Assembly (NCBI GenBank): GCA_050954505.1
Contig: JBPBPY010000339.1
Span: forward strand, 1 to 16,322
Length of the DNA: 16,322 nt
Direction: 5' to 3'
Source: JAQGMO01 sp050954505
GTDB taxonomy: Bacteria > Pseudomonadota > Gammaproteobacteria > Burkholderiales > Burkholderiaceae_D
In this document: one piece after another, positions 1 through 6,880 of the stretch
Layout of the letters: each line of letters opens with the position of its first letter
How positions within the stretch are numbered: the first letter of the stretch is position 1
Made by a program: the position numbers and the translations under genes
The notes under the pieces: generated by a model
Told to the model about the DNA's origin: nothing
What the model saw: only the letters and a program-made list of their open reading frames with translations
Database searches by the model: none

Positions 1-208
1 TGAATGCATTCGCAGGATCGACGACGATCTCTTCGCAAGCCGCTGCCACGCCCGGCGAATACGCCAGGGCCAGGTCGCGCTGATTGGTCAGCTGCTTGGT
101 CGGCGTGACGCTGATCTTGCCCGGCGTTGGAAATTCATGGTATTCGAGCGCGGCCTGGCGCAGCTGTTTGCGAATTTCTTCTTGTTTGGTGATCATCGAA
201 TCCATGAC
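1..208 (-). CDS. maeB: NADP-dependent malic enzyme, N-terminal part (gene runs off the left edge)
   Basis: Malic enzyme decarboxylates malate to pyruvate with reduction of NAD(P)+ in the cytoplasm. Only the first 69 codons are inside the window. Reading leftward from the ATG at 208 gives MDSMITKQEEEIRKQLRQAA, then a YHEFPTPGKISV segment and LALAYSPGVAAACEEI, the typical start of bacterial MaeB proteins (PF00390 malic N-domain). The ATG at 208 is chosen because AAGGAAG sits 5-6 nt before it; a second in-frame ATG at 199 lacks such a site. MaeB proteins usually run to about 760 residues with a C-terminal phosphotransacetylase-like domain, which cannot be seen here. The gene points away from the neighbouring oxidoreductase. 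Identification is from remembered family sequence, not a search. Confidence 0.9.
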
Positions 209-239
209 GGACTTCCTTATAACATGCGGAAAGCGGGTG

Positions 240-248
240 ATTTTAGCA
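240..248 (-). promoter_or_regulatory. Candidate extended -10 promoter for maeB
   Basis: On the minus strand the bases 248 to 240 read TGCTAAAAT, an extended -10 element (TGn followed by TAAAAT, 5 of 6 to consensus). Transcription would start near 233, giving a leader of about 25 nt that carries the AAGGAAG ribosome site. No good -35 hexamer is visible, which is tolerated with an extended -10. This is a pattern match only. Confidence 0.35.
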
Positions 249-326
249 GAGTGTTGCCCTGCTGACCTTGTTTCACGGCCGCTGCAATGCACCATCGCGA
301 CCGTCGTGCAGGCCTGAAATTGCCAT

Positions 327-332
327 TACAAT
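327..332 (+). promoter_or_regulatory. Candidate -10 element (TACAAT) for the rightward oxidoreductase transcript
   Basis: TACAAT matches the sigma70 -10 consensus at 5 of 6 positions. The same hexamer, followed by A, occurs just before thiL (1946-1951). No recognisable -35 lies at 16-18 bp. If used, transcription starts near 339, leaving a leader of about 360 nt before the ATG at 699. Confidence 0.3.
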
Positions 333-437
333 AGCGCCGTCCGATTTGCGGGAATCTTCATGATGCGCCATGCGTTCGCGTGTGGCAAGACCTGGACAAA
401 GCATCAGCTTGCCGCAGTCCCGAAGTCTGTAGCGCGC

Positions 438-459
438 GGGCTGGGCAAGGGGCAAGGGG
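438..459 (+). other. G-quadruplex-forming motif
   Basis: Four G-runs occur on the plus strand: GGG at 438-440, GGG at 443-445, GGGG at 449-452 and GGGG at 456-459. The loops are CT, CAA and CAA. This satisfies the canonical G3+N1-7 pattern for an intramolecular quadruplex with very short loops. It lies on the non-template strand, so it would also be in the RNA leader of the downstream oxidoreductase if transcription begins near 339. Folding is inferred from the pattern only. Confidence 0.5.
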
Positions 460-698
460 CAGCCACGATGATCAAGCCTGCGCCTGATCCGGGCGCCATC
501 GCCTGCATCGGGGGGGCCACCCCGGGCCTGTCCAGCCGCACCAACCTGTCTTCGGCCAGCGCTAACTTGCGCTTCTCGCTGCGCCAATGTGCGTTGCCCG
601 GATTTTCGAAGTGTACGGGGAAACTGCGCCGCTGGCTGAGCTGGCCCACAGTTATCGTACTCACCAGCAACGGATGTTTTCCATTTTTCAGGATGCCA

Positions 699-1910
699 AT
701 GAAACCCATCATCATCGTCGGCGCCGGCCTGGCCGCATACACGCTGGCACGCGAAGTGCGCAAGCTCGACCAGACCACGCCACTGACGATCGTCTCGGCC
801 GACGACGCCGGCTTCTATTCCAAGCCGATGCTCTCGAATGCGTTCGCGCAAAACCGCCAGCCCGCCCAGCTGATCACCCAGAGTGCCGAACAGATGGCAG
901 CCCAGCTTGACGCCACCATTTTGCCGGGAATCGCTGTCAGCGCCATCGATGCTGCCGCCAGGACCATTACCACCGCAGCAGGCACGCTCGGCTACGCCAG
1001 CCTGGTGCTGGCCCTTGGTGCCCATGCAATCCGCTTGCCGATCGGCGGTGACGGCGCCAACCAGGTCATGTCGGTCAACCACATGGCCGACTATGCAGCG
1101 CTGCGCACCCATCTCGATGGCCGTGCAGCGCGCGTGACGATTCTTGGCGCCGGCCTGATCGGCTGTGAATTCGCCGATGACCTCAGCGCCGGCGGCCACC
1201 TGGTCACGCTGATCGATCCCAACCATTTGCCCCTGGGCTTGCTGGCCGCGCCGGCACTGTCGCTGGCGCTGCAATCTGCACTCACGGCGCGCGGTGTGCA
1301 GATGAAGCTGGGCACGACGGCGGCACGTATCGACCGCCATGATCAGGGCTTGCGCTTGACCCTTGCCGATGGCAGCGTACTGGACAGCGATATCGTCCTG
1401 TCGGCGGTTGGCCTGCGGCCAAACGTGACGCTGGCGCAGACTGCCGACCTGGTGGTTGAACGCGGCATCGTCGTCGACGACCACGGCCGCACCAGTGCTG
1501 CCGATATCTATGCACTGGGCGATTGTGCGGAGTACACCCTGGCGACAAATGGCGCCAATGGCGCCGGCATGCGTACCATGCCGTATGTCGCGCCGCTGAT
1601 GGCCGCTGCACGCGCCATCGCCCGCACGCTGTGCGGTCAATCCACGCCGATCGAACACAAGGTGACACCGGTGCTGGTCAAGACCCCCAGCCTGCCAATG
1701 GCGCTGGTACCTCCGCCGCCGCACGCACCGGGGACCTGGCATAGCGAAGTCGATGACAAGGGCCGCACCATCAGCCGCCATGCCGATGCCAACGGTTTGC
1801 TCGACGGCTTTGGCGTGGCGCCACATGACATGGGATTGCGCAACAAACTGCTGGCCGAGCTGGGACTGCCACTGGCCGGTGCGCCAAGCGCAAATCCCCA
1901 GGGGCATTGA
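699..1910 (+). CDS. FAD-dependent pyridine nucleotide-disulfide oxidoreductase, rubredoxin/ferredoxin-NAD+ reductase type
   Basis: A 403-residue flavoprotein that would pass electrons from NAD(P)H to a small redox partner such as rubredoxin. The N-terminal FAD dinucleotide fold is MKPIIIVGAGLAAYTLARE (residues 1-19, GxGxxA). A second NAD(P)-binding Rossmann fold is VTILGAGLIGCEFADD (146-161, GxGxxG). The C-terminal FAD motif is YALGDCAEY (271-279). There is no redox-active CxxxxC pair at the N-terminus, which fits rubredoxin reductases (RubB/AlkT) and not disulfide reductases such as lipoamide dehydrogenase. The ATG at 699 is preferred because AGGA lies 5 nt upstream; an ATG at 693 is also in frame, and the frame is open back to 360. 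No rubredoxin gene was found beside it. It ends 48 nt before thiL, which appears to have its own promoter. The electron acceptor is uncertain. Confidence 0.82.
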   Translation: MKPIIIVGAGLAAYTLAREVRKLDQTTPLTIVSADDAGFYSKPMLSNAFAQNRQPAQLITQSAEQMAAQLDATILPGIAVSAIDAAARTITTAAGTLGYASLVLALGAHAIRLPIGGDGANQVMSVNHMADYAALRTHLDGRAARVTILGAGLIGCEFADDLSAGGHLVTLIDPNHLPLGLLAAPALSLALQSALTARGVQMKLGTTAARIDRHDQGLRLTLADGSVLDSDIVLSAVGLRPNVTLAQTADLVVERGIVVDDHGRTSAADIYALGDCAEYTLATNGANGAGMRTMPYVAPLMAAARAIARTLCGQSTPIEHKVTPVLVKTPSLPMALVPPPPHAPGTWHSEVDDKGRTISRHADANGLLDGFGVAPHDMGLRNKLLAELGLPLAGAPSANPQGH

Positions 1911-1945
1911 TGCCGGCAAGTCGGCCATCGTGGTTCCCGCTTCAG

Positions 1946-1951
1946 TACAAT
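1946..1951 (+). promoter_or_regulatory. -10-like TACAAT immediately upstream of thiL
   Basis: TACAAT ends only 7 nt before the thiL ATG at 1959. A normal start-site distance would place the transcript's first base at or within 1-2 nt of that ATG, so the mRNA would be essentially leaderless. No Shine-Dalgarno sequence precedes the ATG, which agrees. No clear -35 is visible. Transcription from the upstream oxidoreductase gene is the alternative. Confidence 0.35.
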
Positions 1952-1958
1952 ATCCGGC

Positions 1959-2957
1959 ATGATTTCCGAATTCAACCTGATTAGCCGCTATTTCGACCGG
2001 CCGGCGCCGCCTGGGCGTGAGCCGGTTCTCGGCATTGGCGACGACTGCGCCCTGCTGGCGCCTGCGCCCGGCAAGCAGTTGGCCATTTCAACGGACATGC
2101 TGGTCGAGGGCCGGCATTTCTTCGCCGGTGCCGATGCATTCCTGCTCGGCCACAAATGCCTGGCGGTGAACCTGTCCGACCTCGCCGCCATGGGTGCGCG
2201 GCCGCTGGCATTCACGCTGGCACTGGCGCTGCCCGAGGCCAGCGATGCCTGGCTGGCGCCATTCTCGCGCGGTTTGCTGGAACTGGCCGACGCCCAGGGC
2301 TGCGCGCTGATCGGCGGCGACACCACCAAGGGTCCACTGACCATCAGCATTACCATCTTCGGTGAATTGGCCCCGGGCCAGGCCTTGCGCCGTGATGCAG
2401 CGGCAGTCGGCGACGACATCTGGATTTCCGGCTCGCTCGGCGATGCACGGCTGGCGCTGGCCGGCTTTCGGCGCGAGTCAATGGCGTCATACCCGGAAGG
2501 CCTGGTCCTCGATGCCGCGGCACAAGCGCAAAGCGCCAGGCGCATGCATGCCCCGACAGCGCGTAATGCACTGGGCATGCTGCTGGCAGAACGCCAGATT
2601 GCGCATGCTGCCATCGATATTTCCGACGGTTTGTGCGGCGACCTGGGACATATCCTCAAGCGCTCAGGCGTGGGCGCTGTTGTCGATGTCGATGCCCTGC
2701 CCTGCGGACCGATGCTGGCGCACCAGCCGCAATCGCTGCGCCGGCGTTTCACATTGGCCGGCGGCGACGATTATGAACTGTGCTTCACCGCAGCGCCAGG
2801 GCAGCGCGCCGCAGTGCTTGCCGCCAGCCGCGACAGTGACACACCCGTCACGCGCGCAGGCACGATCGAGGCAGGCTCGACGCTGCGCTACCGCGACGCC
2901 AGCGGTGCGCCGCTGCTGCTGGCGCCAGATTCCTTTGACCACTTCACTTCCCCATGA
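1959..2957 (+). CDS. thiL: Thiamine-phosphate kinase
   Basis: ThiL phosphorylates thiamine monophosphate with ATP to thiamine diphosphate, the last step of cofactor synthesis. At 332 residues it has the usual length and the AIRS/PurM-like two-domain layout. Visible motifs in order: GIGDDCALL (25-33, acidic Mg-ATP ligands), ISTDMLVEGRHF (43-54), NLSDLAAMGARP (71-82), IGGDTTKG (118-125), ISDGLCGDLGHIL (221-233) and AGGDDYELCF (267-276). The ATG at 1959 gives the standard MSEFxLI-type beginning (here MISEFNLISRYF). No ribosome binding site precedes it. The gene overlaps pgpA by 4 nt (ATGA), so the two are translationally coupled. Nothing is truncated or odd. Confidence 0.96.
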   Translation: MISEFNLISRYFDRPAPPGREPVLGIGDDCALLAPAPGKQLAISTDMLVEGRHFFAGADAFLLGHKCLAVNLSDLAAMGARPLAFTLALALPEASDAWLAPFSRGLLELADAQGCALIGGDTTKGPLTISITIFGELAPGQALRRDAAAVGDDIWISGSLGDARLALAGFRRESMASYPEGLVLDAAAQAQSARRMHAPTARNALGMLLAERQIAHAAIDISDGLCGDLGHILKRSGVGAVVDVDALPCGPMLAHQPQSLRRRFTLAGGDDYELCFTAAPGQRAAVLAASRDSDTPVTRAGTIEAGSTLRYRDASGAPLLLAPDSFDHFTSP

Positions 2958-3475
2958 CGACACTCGAAGCAGGACAGACTGCGCAGGTACGCAAACCCGG
3001 TGTCCGTTTCATGCTGGCCCATCCAGCCCATTTCCTGGCCCTGGGGTTTGGCAGCGGCCTCTCGCGCATCATGCCCGGCACCTCGGGCACCCTGCTGGCC
3101 TGGCTGAGCTACCATGTGCTGACGACGCGCTGGCCCAGCGTGTTGACTTCACTGCACTGGCTGTATCTCGTTGCAGGGGGTTTCGTGATCGGCGTCTGGG
3201 CATGTGGCAAGACGGGCCGCGACATGGGCGTGCCCGATCATGGCAGCATGGTCTGGGATGAGATCATTGCCTTCTGGCTGGTGCTGGCCTTCCTGACACC
3301 AGCAGGATTTGCCACCCAACTCTGGGCCTTCATCTGGTTCCGCTTTTTCGACATGGTCAAGCCACCGCCAATTGCATGGTTCGACCGCCGTTTCAAGGGC
3401 GGTTTCGGTGTCATGTGGGACGACATCCTGGCGGCGTTCTATACGCTGCTGGTATTTGCCTTGTGGCGGGCTTGA
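2954..3475 (+). CDS. pgpA: Phosphatidylglycerophosphatase A
   Basis: PgpA is an inner-membrane phosphatase that removes phosphate from phosphatidylglycerophosphate to give phosphatidylglycerol (PF04608). The 173-residue product has the family signatures GFGSGLSRIMPGTSGTL (31-47), DHGSMVWDEIIAFW (95-108) and FRFFDMVKPPPIAWFD (129-144), then GGFGVMWDDILAA (149-161). Hydrophobic stretches near 67-82, 104-118 and 158-171 are probable membrane segments. The start overlaps the thiL stop as ATGA, a typical coupled pair. In related genomes cinA usually follows directly, but here the next gene is a convergent regulator and cinA lies 12 kb away. Confidence 0.95.
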   Translation: MTTLEAGQTAQVRKPGVRFMLAHPAHFLALGFGSGLSRIMPGTSGTLLAWLSYHVLTTRWPSVLTSLHWLYLVAGGFVIGVWACGKTGRDMGVPDHGSMVWDEIIAFWLVLAFLTPAGFATQLWAFIWFRFFDMVKPPPIAWFDRRFKGGFGVMWDDILAAFYTLLVFALWRA

Positions 3476-3498
3476 GACGACCGATCGGCGACAGCCGA

Positions 3499-3516
3499 CC
3501 TGCACCTGCACCTGCA
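3499..3516 (+). repeat. Three copies of the hexamer CCTGCA between convergent genes
   Basis: The 147-bp space between the pgpA stop and the convergent regulator stop contains CCTGCA three times in tandem, followed by CC. No hairpin with a T-run was found in this interval for either direction, so the transcripts of pgpA and the regulator have no visible intrinsic terminator. No small gene is apparent. Confidence 0.5.
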
Positions 3517-3622
3517 CCCATCCCTGGCACCCACGACAGGCGCGCAGAACGCAGCGTTATGGTTTGCGGCACGGCTGCAGGTCGGGAGCTGCGGGGCAGA
3601 AACGCCAGGCCCCGGCAAACTT

Positions 3623-4591
3623 CTAGAGTGACGTCGCCGACCGGGCTGCCTGGTCGTACAAACCCGACAGCACCCGCAATACACGCGCCATTTCGCTGAG
3701 TTCACCCGGCTTGCCATTGGCCAGGCTGCTTACCAGCAGCTGCTCCCGGATTTCGTGATAGCGCTGGCAAATTGCCCGGCCCGTTTCACTGGTCGAGTAC
3801 AGCACTTCCTTGCCACGCTTTTCGGTTGCCAGCAAACCCAATGCCAGCAGCTTCTTGAGCGAGTAGTTGACAACATGGGTATCTTCGATATTGAGCAGGA
3901 ATGCGATATCGCCGAGTTTTTTCTCGCGGGCCCGATGGTTCACATGGTGCAGCACCAGGACATCGGTGGTGGTCATGTCCTTGAGTCCTGCCGCCGAAAT
4001 GCAGCGTACCGCCCAGCGCGAGAATGCATTGCCGGCGACGATGAGGCCAAATTCGAATTCGCTCAATTCAGCGCTCAGTCCTGCAGCCAGGTGGGCAGCA
4101 GAGACGATCGGTTTGTGGCCAGCCGCAGAAGTCTTGGGTGATGCCGTCTTCCTCGGCGAACCACCTGCATGCGCCACTGCACCGCTGCCGGCGTGGCTGC
4201 TTGCAGTGCCGCCGTTGATGCCGCTGGCAGCGCTGTTGCTCGAGGGGTTGCCGAGTTGACCAGGAGTGCCGGCTTTGTCGGTGCTGTTGATGGTGCCGGC
4301 TTTGTCGGTGCTGCTGATGGTGCCGGCTTTGTCGGTGCTGCTGATGGTGCCGGGTTTGTTGGTTGAGCTGGTGGTGCCGGGGTTGCCGGTGCCGCTGATG
4401 CTACCCGGATCAACCACGCCTGCGGCAAGGCCGCCGAGGCTACCCGGCCGCGCCAGCCTGGTAGCGGGTTTTTTCCCCATCGTGAGGTCCGTGGCAGCGG
4501 CACCAGGATCTTTTTCGGCCTTGCGCTTCGCGGCCGGCTTGACGGCGCGCGATTGACTGGTGGCGCCAGCGCCGTTCGTTGTTTTGGGCAT
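3623..4591 (-). CDS. MarR-like winged-helix transcriptional regulator with a long repetitive N-terminal tail
   Basis: The C-terminal half (about 175-322) is a predicted winged-helix domain of the MarR type. LSEFEFGLIVAGNAFSRWAV (176-195) begins it, TTTDVLVLHHVNHRAREKKL (207-226) and IAFLLNIEDTHVVNYSLKKL (229-248) form the core with the probable recognition helix, and a wing TEKRGKEVLYSTSETG (256-271) follows. Family members I recall are about 170-200 residues. This one has an extra 170-residue tail rich in Ala, Gly, Ser, Thr, Pro and Lys, with a nine-residue repeat (for example GTISSTDKA) at about 63-108. The tail looks disordered and begins with Lys/Arg-rich patches. The ATG at 4591 has GGAG 7 nt upstream. 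It lies 45 bp after the DUF1445 gene in the same direction and is probably the last gene of the liv operon. It is the obvious candidate regulator of the island. An internal start would remove the tail. Confidence 0.78.
   Translation of the reverse strand: MPKTTNGAGATSQSRAVKPAAKRKAEKDPGAAATDLTMGKKPATRLARPGSLGGLAAGVVDPGSISGTGNPGTTSSTNKPGTISSTDKAGTISSTDKAGTINSTDKAGTPGQLGNPSSNSAASGINGGTASSHAGSGAVAHAGGSPRKTASPKTSAAGHKPIVSAAHLAAGLSAELSEFEFGLIVAGNAFSRWAVRCISAAGLKDMTTTDVLVLHHVNHRAREKKLGDIAFLLNIEDTHVVNYSLKKLLALGLLATEKRGKEVLYSTSETGRAICQRYHEIREQLLVSSLANGKPGELSEMARVLRVLSGLYDQAARSATSL
4266..4400 (-). repeat. 27-bp tandem repeat, five units, inside the regulator gene
   Basis: On the plus strand five consecutive 27-bp units start at 4266, 4293, 4320, 4347 and 4374. 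Units 2 and 3 are identical, unit 1 differs from them by one base, and units 4 and 5 are diverged. Because 27 is a multiple of three the reading frame is kept, giving nine-residue protein repeats with consensus GTISSTDKA. The near-identity of three units suggests recent slippage or unequal recombination, so copy number may vary between strains. Confidence 0.9.
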
Positions 4592-4636
4592 TCAGGGACT
4601 CCGCAGCAAAATTGAGGTGCCCCGCTTTCAAACCTT

Positions 4637-5443
4637 TCATTCGGTCTTGAAATCGGTCACCAGCATCTTACCCGGAGAATGACTGATACAAAATGGAATG
4701 CGCGCCAGTTGGGCGACATATTGTGGCGTTACGCCGCAAGCCCAGAACACCGGCAATTCATCGTCCTCGATCCGCACCGCATCGCCGAAGTCGGGCTGCG
4801 ACAGGTCGGCAATGCCGATTGCTGCCGGGTCCCCAATGTGAAGGGGCGCCCCATGCACCTGCGGATAGCGTGCCGAAATCGTCACTGCGCGCGCGATCAG
4901 GCTGCACTTCACGGGGCGCATGCTGACCACCATGTTGCCGGCAAAACGACCGGCGGGCTGGCAGGCGATACTGGTTTTGTACATGGCCACATTGATGCCC
5001 TGTGCTACATGGCGCAAGGGGACGCCGCCTTCGATCAAGGCATTCTCGAATGAAAAACTGCAACCGAGCAGGAAGCTCACAAGGTCCTCGCGCCAGAATG
5101 GCGTGACATCATCGGTTTCCTGGCGCAACTCGCCATGCTCGTAGATGCGGTAGCCAGGCACATCGGTGCGCAGGTCGGCGCCGCTTGCGCAAGCTGGCAT
5201 GACACTGCCGGCATCGACCACTTCGATCAGCGGACAGGGTTTGGGATTGCGCTGGCAAAACAGCAGGAAATCATAAGCTGCTTCACGCGGCACGATCATC
5301 AGGTTGGCCTGCACATGACCCTGCGCCAGGCCGGCCGTGGGACCGCGCCACGCCCCGCTGCGGCACAGCTGGCGAATCTGCGAAGGCGCCTGGTGGCGCA
5401 GGCTCTCCAGGGTGTGGACAGGCAGGTTGGCGGAGGTATTCAT
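4637..5443 (-). CDS. DUF1445 / D-glutamate cyclase-like putative hydro-lyase
   Basis: A 268-residue protein of the UPF0317/DUF1445 family (PF07286; Bacillus YcsI belongs here). The related domain of mammalian DGLUCY dehydrates D-glutamate to 5-oxo-D-proline; bacterial members are usually labelled putative hydro-lyase. Family-like motifs in order: GHVQANLMIVP (42-52), CPLIEVVD (70-77), FLLGCSFSFE (124-133), NVAMYKT (151-157), MVVSMRP (171-177), HGAPLHIGDPAAIGI (197-211), PVFWACGVTPQ (231-241) and ISHSPGKMLVTD (253-264). No signal peptide is seen, so it is cytoplasmic. The ATG at 5443 has AAAGGA 5 nt upstream. It starts 19 bp after the livF stop and lies before the MarR-like gene, so it is very likely co-transcribed with the importer. 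The reaction here is inferred from the family and from the nearby 5-oxoprolinase. Confidence 0.88.
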   Translation of the reverse strand: MNTSANLPVHTLESLRHQAPSQIRQLCRSGAWRGPTAGLAQGHVQANLMIVPREAAYDFLLFCQRNPKPCPLIEVVDAGSVMPACASGADLRTDVPGYRIYEHGELRQETDDVTPFWREDLVSFLLGCSFSFENALIEGGVPLRHVAQGINVAMYKTSIACQPAGRFAGNMVVSMRPVKCSLIARAVTISARYPQVHGAPLHIGDPAAIGIADLSQPDFGDAVRIEDDELPVFWACGVTPQYVAQLARIPFCISHSPGKMLVTDFKTE

Positions 5444-5462
5444 GTCATTCCTTTCAGCGGTT

Positions 5463-6170
5463 TCACAGGCCCAGGTAGGCCTTGCGGATTTCTGCGTTGC
5501 CGAGCAATTCCTGGCCGGCGCCCTGCATGACGATGCGACCGGTCTGTATCACGTAGCCGTAGTGGGCGATGTCGAGCGCCTTGTGCAGATTCTGTTCCAC
5601 CAGCAGAACCGAGACACCTGTTTCATTGACGCGCTGTATGGTGTCGAGAACCTTGGTGACAAACTTTGGCGCAATGCCCCAGGAAGGCTCGTCAAGCATG
5701 AGCATTTTCGGCTCGGCCATCAAGCCGCGGCCGATGGCCAGCATTTGCTGTTCGCCGCCGCTCATGGTGCCGGCCAGCTGGTGGCGGCGCTCCTTGAGTA
5801 TGGGGAAGGTATCGTAGATGCGCTCCAGCGACTGCGTCACGCCGGCGCCGTCACGCCGGGTGTAGGCACCCAGTTCCAGATTGCGCGCCACCGTCAGGCG
5901 GCCGAACAGGCGCCGTCCCTCGGGTACCAGGGACAGGCCAAGGGCCACGCGTTGATGCGCCGGCACACGGGTAATGTCACGGCCTTCGAACAGCACCTCG
6001 CCGGCATCGGGAAAATTCAAGCCGGCAGCAGCGCGCAGCGTGGTCGACTTGCCGTTGCCGTTGCCCCCTACCAGCGCGACGATCTGGCCGCGGCTGACAC
6101 TGAGGTCGACCTTGGAAATTGCCAGCACGCCGTCATAGCTGACTTTCAGATTTTGCAGCCGCAGCATCAT
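5463..6170 (-). CDS. livF: Branched-chain amino acid-type ABC importer, ATPase LivF
   Basis: A 235-residue ATPase, one of the two nucleotide-binding subunits of a Liv/HAAT-type importer on the cytoplasmic face of the membrane. Motifs: Walker A GGNGNGKST (35-43), the LivF-type VPEGRRLFGRLTV (82-94), signature MSGGEQQ (136-142), Walker B MLMLDEP (156-162), then SWGIAP in the D-loop region. Gln in VEQN (191-194) replaces the switch histidine, as is common in LivF proteins. The first of two consecutive ATG codons (6170 and 6167) overlaps the livG stop by 4 nt. Length is normal for the family. Substrates of this family include branched-chain amino acids, amides, urea and aromatic compounds, so the name does not fix the cargo. 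Confidence 0.95.
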   Translation of the reverse strand: MMLRLQNLKVSYDGVLAISKVDLSVSRGQIVALVGGNGNGKSTTLRAAAGLNFPDAGEVLFEGRDITRVPAHQRVALGLSLVPEGRRLFGRLTVARNLELGAYTRRDGAGVTQSLERIYDTFPILKERRHQLAGTMSGGEQQMLAIGRGLMAEPKMLMLDEPSWGIAPKFVTKVLDTIQRVNETGVSVLLVEQNLHKALDIAHYGYVIQTGRIVMQGAGQELLGNAEIRKAYLGL

Positions 6171-6880
6171 GCGTCTCCCAGGTAGGCGGCAATGACGCGC
6201 GCATCGTTGGATACCTGCGCCGGCGTGCCATCGGCAATCTTGCGGCCATCATCAAGCACCACGATCGCATCGGCCACCGGCATGATGCCCTCGAGTACAT
6301 GTTCGACGATCAGGCAGGCAATGCCGTGGGCGCGAATGCGCAGCACGACATCGACCGTTTCGTTGACTTCCGTCGGGTTCAGGCCGGCCATGACTTCATC
6401 CATCAGCAACAGGCGCGGCTTGACTGCCAGGGCGCGCGCCACCGCGAGCCGGCGCTGCTCACTGATGGTCATGCTGGCGGCGGGCCGGTCGGCATGCTGG
6501 CCCAGGTTGACGAAGTTGAGCAAGCCTGCCGCGCGATGGCGTGCACCGGTGACGCTGCGGTCGAGCAGGAAGGCGCCGACCATGACATTCTCCAGCGCCG
6601 TCATGCTGGCAAACGTGCGGGCAATCTGGAAGGTGCGGCCAACGCCGGCGCGGGCGCATTGTTCGGGATTCAAGCCCGAGATCCGCACGCCGTCAAGATG
6701 GATGGTGCCCGAGGTGGGCGGCGCGAAGCCGGCAATGCAATTGAACAAGGTGGTCTTGCCGGCACCGTTCGGCCCGATCAGGCCGACGATCTGGCCGGCT
6801 TCGACGGTGAAGGAGACATCCTGGTTGGCAACGATGCCGCCGAAGCGTTTGCTGACTCGATCGATCTGCAAGAGGCTCAT
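6167..6880 (-). CDS. livG: Branched-chain amino acid-type ABC importer, ATPase LivG
   Basis: A 237-residue ATPase that pairs with LivF. Walker A is GPNGAGKTT (36-44), the Q-loop region is GRTFQIARTF (81-90), Walker B is RLLLMDE (156-162) followed by VMAGLNPTE, and the switch histidine is in VEH (192-194). The usual signature is degenerate: MTISEQRRLAVARAL (137-151) takes the place of a YG/SGGQ-type sequence. Degenerate signatures occur in some LivG proteins, and paired with the normal LivF signature this leaves one canonical composite site. The start (ATG at 6880) overlaps the livM stop by 4 nt and the stop overlaps livF by 4 nt. Confidence 0.94.
   Translation of the reverse strand: MSLLQIDRVSKRFGGIVANQDVSFTVEAGQIVGLIGPNGAGKTTLFNCIAGFAPPTSGTIHLDGVRISGLNPEQCARAGVGRTFQIARTFASMTALENVMVGAFLLDRSVTGARHRAAGLLNFVNLGQHADRPAASMTISEQRRLAVARALAVKPRLLLMDEVMAGLNPTEVNETVDVVLRIRAHGIACLIVEHVLEGIMPVADAIVVLDDGRKIADGTPAQVSNDARVIAAYLGDA

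Larger units (their letters stand above)
209..698. other. 490-bp gap without a convincing gene, between divergent maeB and oxidoreductase
   Basis: All frames were read here. The longer open frames have no family resemblance and are rich in Arg, Pro and Gln in the way antisense or out-of-phase GC-rich sequence is. The frame of the downstream oxidoreductase stays open back to an ATG at 360, but that stretch resembles nothing known. The gap holds a maeB promoter candidate (240-248), a rightward TACAAT element (327-332), a four-run G-tract (438-459) and a run of seven G at 510-516 followed by CCACCCC. A small RNA or a regulatory leader cannot be excluded. Confidence 0.5.

Noticed and set aside
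273..1928. Long minus-strand open frame opposite the oxidoreductase
   Set aside because: Antisense shadow; Arg/Gln/His-rich composition, with no domain resemblance.
3476..3622. Insertion-sequence or integrase remnant at the left island edge
   Set aside because: No transposase fragment, terminal inverted repeat or target duplication was found here or near 15472-15541.
4266..4400. CRISPR array
   Set aside because: Units are directly adjacent without spacers and lie in frame within a coding gene.
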